From NCBI RefSeq assembly GCF_020523985.1, contig NZ_JAIVKM010000008.1, forward strand, positions 1 to 64,000: DNA of 64,000 nucleotides. Reading direction: 5' to 3'. The notes under the pieces were generated by a model that made no database searches, was not told the DNA's origin, and saw only the letters and a list, made by a program, of their open reading frames with translations. The translations under genes were made by a program, and so were the position numbers. Positions within the stretch are counted from its first letter, which is position 1. Each line of letters starts with the position of its first letter. Source of the DNA: Mangrovibacter yixingensis (GTDB taxonomy: Bacteria > Pseudomonadota > Gammaproteobacteria > Enterobacterales > Enterobacteriaceae). Positions 36,800-47,174 of the stretch are shown here, in pieces.

Positions 36800-38929
36800 A
36801 TGGCTAACTACACGGTAGATAATTTTGTAATCGAGATGGGATTCTCCGAAAAGGTGATAAAACCTTTAGAATCCCTTGAGAAGAAAGTAGGCAGCATTGC
36901 CCAGAAAATGGAACTCTCTCTTAACAGAGTTTTCAACAGAATGTCTGGGGCAGAAAAGATGGCAAATATGTTTGCCAGAATTGAACGTAATGCTCAGAGT
37001 ACAGCCACAAATATAAACAAGAGTCTCAACAAAGCATTCGACATAAAAACTAAGGCAAATGCTTTCCAGTCTCTTGAAGAACAAGCTGCACTGGCTGGTA
37101 AAAAGATTAATGACAGCCTCAAGATAAAGGGTTTTAGTAATATCCCAGTGACCACCAGCACTAAGCTGGGAAGACCTGCCTTAACAGATTCTGAGCGTAT
37201 CACCAACCTCGCTATGAGAAGTAAGCAGAGTGCCCTCTATGGGAATATGCTCCTGAAGGCTCCAGATATTGCTAAGCAGTTTGAGTCTCGTCTTGCCAAA
37301 CTTGTGATAAGCGCTGAGGGAAATTTCTCAACATTCCAAAAGGGGGTTAGGGCATTAAACTTTGAATTCAACCAGTTACAACGTTCTGCACGTATGGCTG
37401 AACAGGAATTGAGAAAAACTAAAGCCATTGAAACAGACTCTTCAAACTCTGGATTACTCAAGTTTGCAACTCTTATTACAGCAGCCTCTGTAGCAGTTGA
37501 ACTCTTCAAATCATCCCTCCAAGAAGGTATGCGTAGACAGCAAGTTACCAATATGACCAGTGCAGCCTTTGGCTCTGATGCTCGTAATGTTCAGCAGGGC
37601 ATCAAGGGTGTGAGTGACCAGCTAGGCATCAAATATGATGACGCAGCAGACTCAGCAGCAAGACTCCGTAACAGCTTCAGTACAAAGTTATTTTCAAATA
37701 AAGACATCATTGACTATTTACGTACCAGTACAGTCTTCGGTCACGTTGCCGGAGTTGATAACGCCCACCAGCAATTAGTTTCTAATGCATTAGAGCAGAT
37801 TTCTGCTACTCCTAAAGGTATCAATGGCCAAGATTTCAACCAGTTACGTAATGATAGCCCGGCGATTCTCTCAGCAGCACGTAACATGCATGGGTTCACC
37901 AGTAATGAACAGCTCAAAGATTACTGGAAAAGTATGACAGGTGATGAAGTTGTTAAAGACCTCGTGAAAGGGATGGAGCAATTTAACCAGAAAACTCATG
38001 CACTTGAGAAAACGATTAACAGCACTCAGAGTGCTATCGGGAGACTGGAGAACAGTGTAACCAACTCCCAGAACTCGTTTTTCACAGGCTTCAATAATGG
38101 CCTAATCAAACTGGCTAACTCATTGGGAACATTCCTTGAGGCAAGCTCTCAGGATGGTGAAATTCTGGGTGCTGTCTTAGGTGATGTATTCTCACGCCTT
38201 TCTTCAGTAGTCGATGAAATCTCAACAGTTGTTCTAAACATCAATGGCGCACTGGGACTCATAGAAGTCTACTGGATTAAATTTTTCAATGACTTACCCA
38301 AACCAATGCAGGACAGCCTGAAACGTGTTTCAGATATCCTTGTGGGCTTTATAGAGACAATTACTGGTTTAGCAGCTCTTAATAAAATTAAGCAGTTCAC
38401 TCTAGGTACTGCTAAAAAAGCTGGCTCATTACTTGGCAAGGGTGGGGCAGAAGTTGCTGAAGCAGGTGCAGAAACAGGTAAAGGCTTATCACGTTTCATT
38501 CCAGGAGCAGGCCAATTACTTGCCGGATGGGATGTGTGGAATAAGTGGAAAACTCTCAGTGATTCAATCACCAGTGGCACTAAAGGTTCTACATCAGTAT
38601 GGGACGCTATCCAGAAACGTGCTCATGGCTGGGCTTCATACAAAGATGGTGATTCATTTGATGCTGGTACGAAGGGTATCCCTGATTGGTTGACCAGACA
38701 GATAACTATCCCCCCATTACAGGGCAATCTAAAGGTTGATGTTCAAGGGCACACCACCGTGGATATGAAACTCCCTGATGGTTCTATCCAACAGGTAGCT
38801 GTTCCCCTTATGAACCAAACTATGCAATTAGGTTTCGAAGATATGATTATGAATAACAGTAACTTAGGTCGTAGTTCATGGGAAAATGAATCCAACAATG
38901 CGGGTTGGTACCCATCGGAGAATAAATGA
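36800..38929 (+). CDS. Phage tail tape-measure protein
   Basis: 709 residues, the longest product of the element. Long coiled-coil N-terminal part (about 1-110, with ESLEKKVGSIAQKMELSLNR), a hydrophobic segment at about 219-238 (LLKFATLITAASVAVELFKS), a conserved tape-measure-like domain (about 245-430; TSAAFGSDARNVQQGIKGVS), and an Ala/Gly-rich segment (about 530-590). Tape measures set tail length at about 0.15 nm per residue, so a tail near 106 nm would be predicted. AGGA precedes the ATG. It overlaps the Dit-like gene by 4 nt, the normal tape-measure/tail-tip order. Confidence 0.8.
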   Translation: MANYTVDNFVIEMGFSEKVIKPLESLEKKVGSIAQKMELSLNRVFNRMSGAEKMANMFARIERNAQSTATNINKSLNKAFDIKTKANAFQSLEEQAALAGKKINDSLKIKGFSNIPVTTSTKLGRPALTDSERITNLAMRSKQSALYGNMLLKAPDIAKQFESRLAKLVISAEGNFSTFQKGVRALNFEFNQLQRSARMAEQELRKTKAIETDSSNSGLLKFATLITAASVAVELFKSSLQEGMRRQQVTNMTSAAFGSDARNVQQGIKGVSDQLGIKYDDAADSAARLRNSFSTKLFSNKDIIDYLRTSTVFGHVAGVDNAHQQLVSNALEQISATPKGINGQDFNQLRNDSPAILSAARNMHGFTSNEQLKDYWKSMTGDEVVKDLVKGMEQFNQKTHALEKTINSTQSAIGRLENSVTNSQNSFFTGFNNGLIKLANSLGTFLEASSQDGEILGAVLGDVFSRLSSVVDEISTVVLNINGALGLIEVYWIKFFNDLPKPMQDSLKRVSDILVGFIETITGLAALNKIKQFTLGTAKKAGSLLGKGGAEVAEAGAETGKGLSRFIPGAGQLLAGWDVWNKWKTLSDSITSGTKGSTSVWDAIQKRAHGWASYKDGDSFDAGTKGIPDWLTRQITIPPLQGNLKVDVQGHTTVDMKLPDGSIQQVAVPLMNQTMQLGFEDMIMNNSNLGRSSWENESNNAGWYPSENK

Positions 38930-39690
38930 GCATCTTACAAGCTTCAAATAAAGACCATATTATGTTCCACAAAAAGGATGACCTATCGGTTGTCCTTTCA
39001 CTCTCAGCTACAACTGATATGAAATACACCAGCAACATACAGGTGACCACTCAACCAGTACAGTCTGGACAAACAATAACTGATAATGTACAGGAAGTTC
39101 CTGAAACTATTGTGATTAATGGTGTAGTGGTGGTTGATTTCCTCAGTGCCTATAGCCTCGATGCAGTCTCAGCCACAGCAGTACAGGATTTCCTCGATAC
39201 ACTTCAAACATGGCGAAGCCAAAAACAAATTTTAACAGTGTTATGTGACGATGGAATCAGCCTCACTAACGCTGTCTGCACCAATTTTGAAGCTAACAAA
39301 GACGCCAGTATCTCTAATGGTTTAAGAGTATCACTCACATTCCAAAATGCTGATTTCGTTGTACAGATTGGTCAGACAACTGCAAGTATCAACTCTTCAG
39401 GCTCTGTAGCAACAACCCAAGACGGTGCAGTCACAACTCAAAAAGAAATTGGCACATCGACCACAAGCTCTACAGTCTCCGGTTCATGTGCATACTTCCA
39501 AGCCCTCAGTAACCTGAACTATGAAGGTCTCAGTCCCAGTGATGTTAGTAAAGCTCGGGAAGCTCTCGCAAGATGCCAACTTTCAGCCAATGTCTCAGGC
39601 GGGAAGATTCAGTACACATCATCATCAGAAACCATCGCAAGTTCCATCTATAGAAGTATGGGTGGAAATGTGAATAAAATCAGTAACTAA
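38926..39690 (+). CDS. Dit-like distal tail/baseplate protein
   Basis: 254 residues. The N-terminal domain has TQPVQSGQTITDNVQEVP followed by ETIVINGVVVVDFLSAYSLD, the pattern of Dit-like N-terminal tail domains (a tail-tube-like barrel). A Ser/Thr-rich stretch (about 145-185) links to a short C-terminal domain. It overlaps the tape-measure stop by 4 nt. Normally such a protein connects the tube to the tip; here no further tip, fibre or spike gene follows. Confidence 0.7.
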   Translation: MSILQASNKDHIMFHKKDDLSVVLSLSATTDMKYTSNIQVTTQPVQSGQTITDNVQEVPETIVINGVVVVDFLSAYSLDAVSATAVQDFLDTLQTWRSQKQILTVLCDDGISLTNAVCTNFEANKDASISNGLRVSLTFQNADFVVQIGQTTASINSSGSVATTQDGAVTTQKEIGTSTTSSTVSGSCAYFQALSNLNYEGLSPSDVSKAREALARCQLSANVSGGKIQYTSSSETIASSIYRSMGGNVNKISN

Positions 39691-39707
39691 TCAAATAGGT
39701 AACAATA

Positions 39708-39857
39708 ATGTTCGAACATCTAAACATCTTTCTTCTAACCCATAATCCATTATTCCTTTGTCTGAGCTGTTTCTGTTTCGGTAACTTCACAGGGATGTAT
39801 GTAAGCGAGCTTATTCGCAAAATCACCACCAGCAATAGGGTGACAAATGAAGATTAA
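39708..39857 (+). CDS. Small membrane protein (49 aa)
   Basis: ATG 39708 to TAA 39857, 49 residues. Residues about 5-33 are hydrophobic and Cys/Phe-rich (LFLCLSCFCFGNFTGMYV), giving one membrane helix with a charged C-terminus. GGTAAC precedes the start. Lysis-related or membrane anchor functions are possible; no family is recognised. Confidence 0.45.
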   Translation: MFEHLNIFLLTHNPLFLCLSCFCFGNFTGMYVSELIRKITTSNRVTNED

Positions 39858-39954
39858 CGACTACTACATGCCTGGTGTGAGAGAGCAGCTCATGTGCCTA
39901 ATCAGTGGCATATGTGCAGCTATTTACCGTGTATGGAAGAACAGAAATAAGTAA
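39847..39954 (+). CDS. Small protein (35 aa) near the right end of the element
   Basis: ATG 39847 overlaps the preceding gene by 11 bp in another frame and ends TAA 39954. Sequence includes PGVREQLMCLISGICAAIYR, a short hydrophobic helix, then basic KNRNK. Too short for a function; its overlap with both neighbours is the only coding evidence. Confidence 0.3.
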   Translation: MKINDYYMPGVREQLMCLISGICAAIYRVWKNRNK

Positions 39955-39984
39955 TGAATACTAAGATAAGTAACATTTCACTCA

Positions 39985-39993
39985 TGTATGGTA
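39985..39993. other. Candidate right attachment core (attR)
   Basis: TGTATGGTA shares TGTATG-N-TA with the left junction. Joining the inferred element ends gives an attP in which CACTCATGTA and TATGTGGGTG form an imperfect dyad (7 of 10) around TGC, as expected for a serine-integrase site. A host-side hairpin GGGCAC-T-GTGCCC follows at 40002-40014. Confidence 0.4.
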
Positions 39994-40023
39994 CTCACTC
40001 TGGGCACTGTGCCCGGGTTACAG

Positions 40024-40057
40024 TCAAAAAACAAAGCTCCGCCCGGTTGGACGGAGC
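40024..40057 (-). terminator. Terminator after rnr
   Basis: Stem GCTCCG / CGGAGC (40057-40052 with 40041-40036) followed on the minus strand by TTTGTTTTTT. It lies 34 bp past the rnr stop, on the host side of the insertion, and should end nsrR-rnr transcripts before the element and rlmB. Confidence 0.75.
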
Positions 40058-40090
40058 CTGCTACTAGTTTACCAGCCGTGGGCTGCACTA

Positions 40091-42520
40091 TTACGCTTTT
40101 TTCTTCGCCGCACGTTTCGCTTTGGTTGCTTCTGCGATTTTACGTGTTTTTTCCGAAGGTTTTTTCGCTTTTTTATTTTTTGGTGCTCGTGCTTTTTTCG
40201 GCTTTTCACTGCGGAATTCGCTGTCTGGCTCGAAATTCACACGTTTACCGCCCTGACGCCGTCTTGGAGGCCGGGCGCTGGCAGCACCTTTTTTACTTTT
40301 CTCACGGGCGGTTTTCCCAGCTCCGCGCACTTTGCGTTCACTGGAGATCAACGCAAAATCGATTTTACGCTCATCCATGTTGACCCCTTCAACCCGCACT
40401 TCTACATGGTCGCCAAGCCGGTAAGTCTGCCCACCAGACTCACCAATTAACCGCTGGCCTATCTGGTCGAAACGATAGTAATCGTTATCCAGTGACGAGA
40501 CGTGCACCAGGCCATCAATAAATAAGTCATCAAGGCGCACAAAGAAGCCGAAGCCAGTCACACTAGAAATCACACCACCAAATGTTTGACCCACCTGGTC
40601 CTGCATGAAGTCACATTTCAGCCAGTCGGCTACATCACGAGTTGCTTCGTCGGCACGGCGCTCGGTCATGGAACAATGCAGGCCAAGCTGAATCATCTCT
40701 TCCGTGCCATAATGCCAGCCACCGCCCGGCGTACTGGTGCCAGTTTCCCCGTTCTGACGAGCGAGCAAATATTTGATTGCCCGGTGTAAAGACAAGTCCG
40801 GATAACGGCGAATTGGCGATGTAAAATGCGCATAAGATTGCAGCGCCAGGCCAAAATGCCCGCGGTTTTCTGGGTCGTACACGGCTTGTTTCATGGAACG
40901 TAGCAGCATAGTTTGCAGCATTTCATGGTCTGGCCGGTCAGCGATGGATGCCAACAATGCGGAGTAATCTGCCGGTTCGGGTTTATCACCGCCAGGCAGG
41001 CTTAAGCCCAGTTCCGCCAGCACGGAACGGAAAGAGGTAATAGCCTCTGTGCTTGGGCGGTCATGAATACGGAACAACGCAGGCTCTTTATTTTTCTCGA
41101 CAAAACGGGCGGCCGAGATGTTCGCCAGAATCATGCACTCTTCAATCAGTTTGTGAGCATCGTTACGTTGCGTTTGCTCAATACGTTCAATGCGGCGTTC
41201 CGCATTAAAGATAAATTTGGCTTCTTCGCTTTCAAAAGAGATCCCACCACGCTCGGCACGCGCGCTGTCCAACACCTTGTAGAGGTTATGCAGCTCTTCC
41301 AGGTGTTTCACTAACGGGCGGTAGTGTTCGCGTAACTCTTCATCGCCTTGCAGAATTTGCCACACCTTGGTGTAAGTCAGGCGAGCGTGGGAACTCATTA
41401 CCGCTTCATAGAACTGGAATCCACTTAACTTGCCTTTCGAAGAGATGGTCATTTCACAAACCATGCACAGGCGGTCAACTTGTGGGTTCAGCGAGCACAA
41501 GCCATTTGAGAGCACTTCCGGCAGCATTGGCACTACCTGTGAAGGGAAGTAAACCGATGTGCCACGGTTATGGGCTTCTTTATCCAGTGCGGTGTAAGGG
41601 CGAACATAGTAACTGACATCCGCAATCGCCACCCACAAACGCCAGCCACCGCCACGTTTTTTCTCACAATAAACGGCATCATCAAAGTCGCGGGCATCTT
41701 CACCATCAATGGTGACCAGGGGTAAATCACGTAAATCGACACGCCCGGCTTTGGCAGATTCAGGTACTTCTTCTTTTAACCCGGCGATTTGCTCTTCAAC
41801 TGCCTGAGGCCAGACATACGGAATTTCATGGGTACGCAGCGCAATATCCACCGCCATACCTGTGCCCATATTTTCACCGAGCACTTCAACAATTTTACCT
41901 ATTGCTTTAGTACGACGAGTGGGGCGCTGGGTGAGTTCCACCACAACCATAAACCCCATGCGGGCACCCATGATCTCTTCCGGTGGGATAAGAATATCGA
42001 AACTCAGGCGGCTGTCATCCGGGACAACAAACCCAACCCCTGCATCGATAAAATAGCGGCCAACAATTTGGCTGGTTTTTGGTACCAGAACCCGTACGAT
42101 ACGGGCTTCCCGGCGGCCACGGCGGTCTGCACCCAGCGGTTGGGCCAACACAATATCGCCGTGAATACAGGTTTTCATTTGTTCAGAAGACAGGTAAAGA
42201 TCATCCGCCCGGCCTTCAACTCGCAGAAAGCCATAGCCATCACGGTGGCCCATGACGGTGCCTTTCACCAGATCAAGACGTTCCGGTAAGGCATAGCACT
42301 GGCGGCGGGTGAAAACTAACTGGCCATCTCGTTCCATTGCACGCAGGCGTCGGCGCAATGCTTCCGTTTGCTCTTCACCTTCAATACCCAGTGCTTTTGC
42401 CAGTTCTTCACGGTTAGCAGGTTTTTCCTGCTTTGACAGATGATCAAGAATGAACTCCCTGCTGGGAATAGGATTGGCATATTTCTCTGCTTCGCGTTCC
42501 TGGAAAGGATCTTGTGACAT
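40091..42520 (-). CDS. rnr: RNase R, processive 3'-5' exoribonuclease
   Basis: 809 residues. N-terminal HTH and two cold-shock domains (about 20-230), RNB catalytic domain (about 260-590; [17 protein letters not shown] with the metal-binding Asp cluster, [12 protein letters not shown]), S1 domain (about 645-725) and a Lys-rich tail (to 809) that regulates turnover and helps unwind. It degrades structured RNA, works in rRNA quality control and in tmRNA-dependent decay. ATG 42520 follows GGAGGA; the open frame extends 13 codons upstream but lacks family similarity. Second gene of the nsrR-rnr operon; its usual partner rlmB is now 11 kb away. Confidence 0.96.
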   Translation of the reverse strand: MSQDPFQEREAEKYANPIPSREFILDHLSKQEKPANREELAKALGIEGEEQTEALRRRLRAMERDGQLVFTRRQCYALPERLDLVKGTVMGHRDGYGFLRVEGRADDLYLSSEQMKTCIHGDIVLAQPLGADRRGRREARIVRVLVPKTSQIVGRYFIDAGVGFVVPDDSRLSFDILIPPEEIMGARMGFMVVVELTQRPTRRTKAIGKIVEVLGENMGTGMAVDIALRTHEIPYVWPQAVEEQIAGLKEEVPESAKAGRVDLRDLPLVTIDGEDARDFDDAVYCEKKRGGGWRLWVAIADVSYYVRPYTALDKEAHNRGTSVYFPSQVVPMLPEVLSNGLCSLNPQVDRLCMVCEMTISSKGKLSGFQFYEAVMSSHARLTYTKVWQILQGDEELREHYRPLVKHLEELHNLYKVLDSARAERGGISFESEEAKFIFNAERRIERIEQTQRNDAHKLIEECMILANISAARFVEKNKEPALFRIHDRPSTEAITSFRSVLAELGLSLPGGDKPEPADYSALLASIADRPDHEMLQTMLLRSMKQAVYDPENRGHFGLALQSYAHFTSPIRRYPDLSLHRAIKYLLARQNGETGTSTPGGGWHYGTEEMIQLGLHCSMTERRADEATRDVADWLKCDFMQDQVGQTFGGVISSVTGFGFFVRLDDLFIDGLVHVSSLDNDYYRFDQIGQRLIGESGGQTYRLGDHVEVRVEGVNMDERKIDFALISSERKVRGAGKTAREKSKKGAASARPPRRRQGGKRVNFEPDSEFRSEKPKKARAPKNKKAKKPSEKTRKIAEATKAKRAAKKKA

Positions 42521-42559
42521 ATCGGTTCCTCCGTTGTCATCCTCAGGCAGTTCAGGCAT

Positions 42560-42985
42560 TTATTCCACCTGTAGTAATTGATAAAGCGGTGGGTTTGCAT
42601 CCACCATTTCTGCCAGGGTGTAGTTATCAAGCTCCTGAAGAAAATGCTGCACGCCTTGTGCCAGCACTTGCTTGAGCCTGCAAGCCGGGGTGATGTGACA
42701 AAACTCACCGCTACAGTTAACCAGTTGCAATGGTTCAAGTGCCCGAACGACATCGCCAATACGGATGCTTTCAGCCGGTTTACCCAGGCGAATACCGCCA
42801 TTTTTACCACGAACCGCATCAACATAACCGGCCCGGCTGAGCTGATTAATAATTTTGACCATATGGTTACGCGACACACCATAAACTTGTGTCACTTCAG
42901 AAATATTGGTCATGCGATCTTTGGGCAAAGCAGCCATATAAATCAGCGCACGCAAGCCGTAGTCAGTAAAACTTGTTAACTGCAC
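42560..42985 (-). CDS. nsrR: NsrR, NO-sensing Rrf2-family repressor
   Basis: 141 residues from GTG 42985 (GAGG upstream). Winged HTH ([43 protein letters not shown]) followed by the [4Fe-4S] ligands Cys91, Cys96 and Cys102 in [15 protein letters not shown] destroys the cluster and releases the repressor from operators such as that of ytfE (15836-15858). It heads the nsrR-rnr operon, 39 bp before rnr. Confidence 0.96.
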   Translation of the reverse strand: MQLTSFTDYGLRALIYMAALPKDRMTNISEVTQVYGVSRNHMVKIINQLSRAGYVDAVRGKNGGIRLGKPAESIRIGDVVRALEPLQLVNCSGEFCHITPACRLKQVLAQGVQHFLQELDNYTLAEMVDANPPLYQLLQVE

Positions 42986-43158
42986 ATCAACCTCAGATAG
43001 CTTCACAAAGGGCTCATCCCCTGGCAGGGGATTTGTATTGATGATAAACCAGCCACCAGCCAGGCCGCTAATTTATTTAGGAAAAGGTGTAAAAAAGGCA
43101 GGGTTTATCCTGTTTTTGATGTGTTTTTTGGCGTTTTGAACCCAACAGAAAATAAACA

Positions 43159-43184
43159 GGGCAGAAAGGAGCCTTTCTGCCCGA
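43159..43184 (-). terminator. Terminator after purA
   Basis: Stem GGGCAGAAAGG / CCTTTCTGCCC (43159-43169 with 43172-43182), with TGTTTATTTTC following on the minus strand. It lies just past the purA stop. Confidence 0.75.
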
Positions 43185-43190
43185 AAGCGA

Positions 43191-44492
<1,302 letters not shown>

Positions 44493-44591
44493 TCAAAATC
44501 ACCGTTTGCTTAAAAATGGATTCTACCACCGGATCCCCCGATGTTCAGCCCTTTTTATATACAGATTTTGAGTTTTTTGCCGGATTTCTGC

Positions 44592-44789
44592 TCAGTTAAT
44601 CGTTTTCGTCAACATGTAGTAGACAACGATGCCAGCAACCACAAGACCGCCTCCAAAACGGCGTAACAAATGGTCAGGTAATTGCGACAGGCTCTGTACC
44701 ATTTTGCGCCAGGCACCGGGATATATCATTGGGCCAATCCCTTCCAGCACTAAAACCAGTGCGACAGCCATCCAAATTGTTGTGTTCAT
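44592..44789 (-). CDS. yjeT: YjeT, small DUF2065 inner-membrane protein
   Basis: 65 residues with two hydrophobic segments (MAVALVLVLEGIGPMIYPGA and FGGGLVVAGIVVYYMLT) and the DUF2065 motif EGIGPMIYPGAWR between them. Function unknown. It lies between the hflC terminator and purA, as in E. coli. Confidence 0.9.
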   Translation of the reverse strand: MNTTIWMAVALVLVLEGIGPMIYPGAWRKMVQSLSQLPDHLLRRFGGGLVVAGIVVYYMLTKTIN

Positions 44790-44807
44790 TTTTCATTTTC
44801 CACGGAC

Positions 44808-44837
44808 AAAAAAAGAGCCGGATTAAACCGGCTCTTT
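44808..44837 (-). terminator. Terminator after hflC
   Basis: Stem AAAGAGCCGG / CCGGCTCTTT (44812-44821 with 44828-44837) followed on the minus strand by a TTTTTTTG run; 20 bp past the hflC stop, it ends the long hfl operon. Confidence 0.85.
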
Positions 44838-44857
44838 AGCAAATAATGTTCGCTATC

Positions 44858-45859
44858 TTAGCGTGAATTACCTGTTGGTGTCTTCATGTAGCGGAAGAAG
44901 TCACTGTCCGGGCTCATCACCATCACATCGTTACCACCAAAGCTACTTTGATACGCTTTCAGGCTACGAATAAAGGCGAAGAAATCCGGGTCTTTGCCGA
45001 ATGCATCAGCAAACAGTTTCGCTGCCTGTGCATCCCCTTCCCCGCGTTCAATCAGTGCCTGGCGTTGTGCTTCAGCCAGAGTGCGCGTCACTTCATAATC
45101 TGCTGCGGCGCGTAATTTCTCGGCCTCTTCCTGGCCCTGTGAACGGTGGCGACGGGCAACAGCTTCACGTTCAGCACGCATACGGTTGTAAATCGCCTCA
45201 GAGACTTCCGCTGGCAGGTTGATTTGCTTGATGCGGACATCGACCACTTCAATCCCCAGAGCAGCCATACTGTTTGGGTTCACTGCAGCAACTTTACCGT
45301 TCGTTTCCTGTTCCACACGTGCGGCCGCAGTTGCGATGGCGTCGTCAGCCGCTGGGGTAGCAACTTCATCATCGGAACCAGAAGAGCCCGAGTTCAGTGC
45401 ATCGCGCACTTCCAGCGTTAAGCGCCCGCGGGAATCCGTTACGATGTCTTTTACATCCAGACGGCCAATTTCAGAACGCAGACGGTCACTGAACTTACGT
45501 TTTAACAATACTTCTGCCTGAGAAACATCACCGCCACCTGTTGCCAGGTAATACCGGCTGAAATCGCTGATCCGCCATTTGATATAGGAATCAACGATCA
45601 AGTCTTTTTTCTCTTTGGTCACGAAGCGGTCTGCCTGGTTATCCATAGTCTGGATACGGGCATCCAACGTTTTCACAGTCGTGATAAACGGCAATTTAAA
45701 ATGCAGGCCCGGTTCGAAAATTTCGGGCTTGTTGTCGTTATCACGCAGCACTTTACCGAAACGCAGGATAATGCCTCGCTCGCCTTCTTTCACCGTAAAC
45801 ATCGAGGTGTACATGACGACCAGCACAACAATAATAATTCCAATCAATGATTTACGCAT
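44858..45859 (-). CDS. hflC: HflC, FtsH-modulating SPFH-family membrane protein
   Basis: 333 residues. One N-terminal membrane helix (about 3-20), then an SPFH/prohibitin domain (about 25-190) and a coiled coil (about 215-290) on the periplasmic side. HflC with HflK forms a cage around FtsH hexamers, restricting membrane-protein degradation. Start follows the hflK stop by 2 nt. Length matches E. coli (334). Confidence 0.96.
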   Translation of the reverse strand: MRKSLIGIIIVVLVVMYTSMFTVKEGERGIILRFGKVLRDNDNKPEIFEPGLHFKLPFITTVKTLDARIQTMDNQADRFVTKEKKDLIVDSYIKWRISDFSRYYLATGGGDVSQAEVLLKRKFSDRLRSEIGRLDVKDIVTDSRGRLTLEVRDALNSGSSGSDDEVATPAADDAIATAAARVEQETNGKVAAVNPNSMAALGIEVVDVRIKQINLPAEVSEAIYNRMRAEREAVARRHRSQGQEEAEKLRAAADYEVTRTLAEAQRQALIERGEGDAQAAKLFADAFGKDPDFFAFIRSLKAYQSSFGGNDVMVMSPDSDFFRYMKTPTGNSR

Positions 45860-45861
45860 TG

Positions 45862-47106
45862 TTACTCCCCTCCACGGCGCGGGTAGTCGTTACGCTGCGC
45901 ATTCGCACGGCGCTGGTCCATGATATCGCCCTGGCTGGATGACGATTTGCTGCTGGCGGTACTGCCAGAGGCAGGCGGAAGATGTAACAATTTACTGGTG
46001 CTGTCACTGCTTTCCGACTTTGCATCAGAAGAGGATGCCCCCTTCATCAGTTGGTCAAGCGGCAACACCATCAACTTATTGCCATTATCGTTTACCAGAA
46101 CCTTACGCGTGTGGCTCAGTACTTTTTCCATGGTTTCGATATACAGACGCTCACGGGTAATTTCCGGTGCGGCTTTATATTCCGGCAGCAACTCAGCAAA
46201 GCGTGCTACTTCACCTTGTGCTTCCAGCACTGTCTGGGCTTTATAAGCACGAGCTTCTTCCAGGATACGCTGTGCCTGACCATTCGCACGCGGCTGAACT
46301 TCATTCGCATAAGCTTCTGCTTCACGGATGTATTGCTGTTCGTTTTCACGTGCGGCAATCGCATCGTCAAACGCCGCTTTTACTTCTTCTGGCGGACGCG
46401 CAGTCTGGAAGTTCACATCCAGCAGCGTAATCCCCATGTTGTAAGGCCTGATGGTTTCTTCCAGTTCACGCTGGGTATCGGCACGAATCAGCGTACGGCC
46501 TTCTGTCAGAATTTTATCCATCGTGTATTTGCCGATAACGCCACGCAGTGCGCTGTCTGTTGCCTGGCGCAGGCTGTCATCAGGGCTGGTTACACTGAAC
46601 AAGTATTTTTCAGGGTCAGTGACCCGGTACTGCACGTTCATTTCAACGCGCACAACGTTTTCATCAGCAGTCAACATGATGCCTGAAGCAGCTAATTCAC
46701 GCACAGACTCAACGTTAACCGGCCTGACTTCATCAATGAAAGTCGGTTTCCAGTTCAGACCCGGCTCCACCAGATGACTAAATTTTCCGAAACGGGTAAC
46801 AACCCCTCGTTCCGCTTCTTTTATGGTATAGAAGCCGCTGGCCGCCCAAATGATAACGACGGCTGCGACAACAATACCAACAATTCGCCCGCCAATAGGG
46901 CTACGCGAACCTTGCGGTGTATTGCCTGAGCCACTACCGCCGCCAAACCCACCGAGCTTTTTACTCAGTTTACGGAAGATATCATCCAGATCAGGTGGCC
47001 CCTGATCCCGCCCTCCTTTGCTTCCCCCAGAGTTGCCGCCTTGATTATTGCTGCTGCCCCACGGGTCGCGGTCCTGTCCGTTATTACCGGGCTGATTCCA
47101 CGCCAT
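45862..47106 (-). CDS. hflK: HflK, FtsH-modulating SPFH-family membrane protein
   Basis: 414 residues. A Gly/Asn-rich cytosolic N-terminus (1-75), one membrane helix (about 77-98), an SPFH domain (about 100-265), a coiled coil and a Ser-rich C-terminus. Partner of HflC in the FtsH-HflKC complex, which tunes degradation of SecY and other substrates. The C-terminal Ser-rich stretch (SDAKSESSDSTSKLL, SSKSSSSQGD) is typical. Confidence 0.96.
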   Translation of the reverse strand: MAWNQPGNNGQDRDPWGSSNNQGGNSGGSKGGRDQGPPDLDDIFRKLSKKLGGFGGGSGSGNTPQGSRSPIGGRIVGIVVAAVVIIWAASGFYTIKEAERGVVTRFGKFSHLVEPGLNWKPTFIDEVRPVNVESVRELAASGIMLTADENVVRVEMNVQYRVTDPEKYLFSVTSPDDSLRQATDSALRGVIGKYTMDKILTEGRTLIRADTQRELEETIRPYNMGITLLDVNFQTARPPEEVKAAFDDAIAARENEQQYIREAEAYANEVQPRANGQAQRILEEARAYKAQTVLEAQGEVARFAELLPEYKAAPEITRERLYIETMEKVLSHTRKVLVNDNGNKLMVLPLDQLMKGASSSDAKSESSDSTSKLLHLPPASGSTASSKSSSSQGDIMDQRRANAQRNDYPRRGGE

Positions 47107-47174
47107 GTTTATGCTCCATACTTGTTATGCGGTGATATCCCCCGCAGGGGAAATGTCTTCAGGGCATACCTGCA

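Larger units (their letters stand above)
28764..39990 (+). mobile_element. 11.2-kb integrated element with serine recombinases and phage tail genes
   Basis: The segment separates rlmB from rnr, which are neighbours in E. coli. It is visibly AT-richer than the flanks and all its supported genes point rightwards. Contents in order: large serine recombinase; 950 bp of structured noncoding DNA; HNH-like protein; HTH protein; small protein; res site and resolvase; a 650-bp leader with a strong promoter; then a compact operon of nine small to large genes including tape-measure and Dit-like tail proteins. Capsid, portal, terminase, lysis and replication genes were not found. A phage satellite or tail-carrying phage-plasmid fragment is the best reading; a decayed prophage is less likely because the genes look intact. 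End points are inferred from a shared short core. Confidence 0.8.
39954..40067 (+). pseudogene. Reading frame fused across the right element junction
   Basis: ATG 39954 overlaps the previous stop (TAATG). The frame runs 12 codons in element DNA, crosses the presumed core and continues 25 codons into the rnr terminator region, ending at TAG 40067. In circular form the frame would continue into the left end instead. The chimeric product is probably meaningless. Confidence 0.3.
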
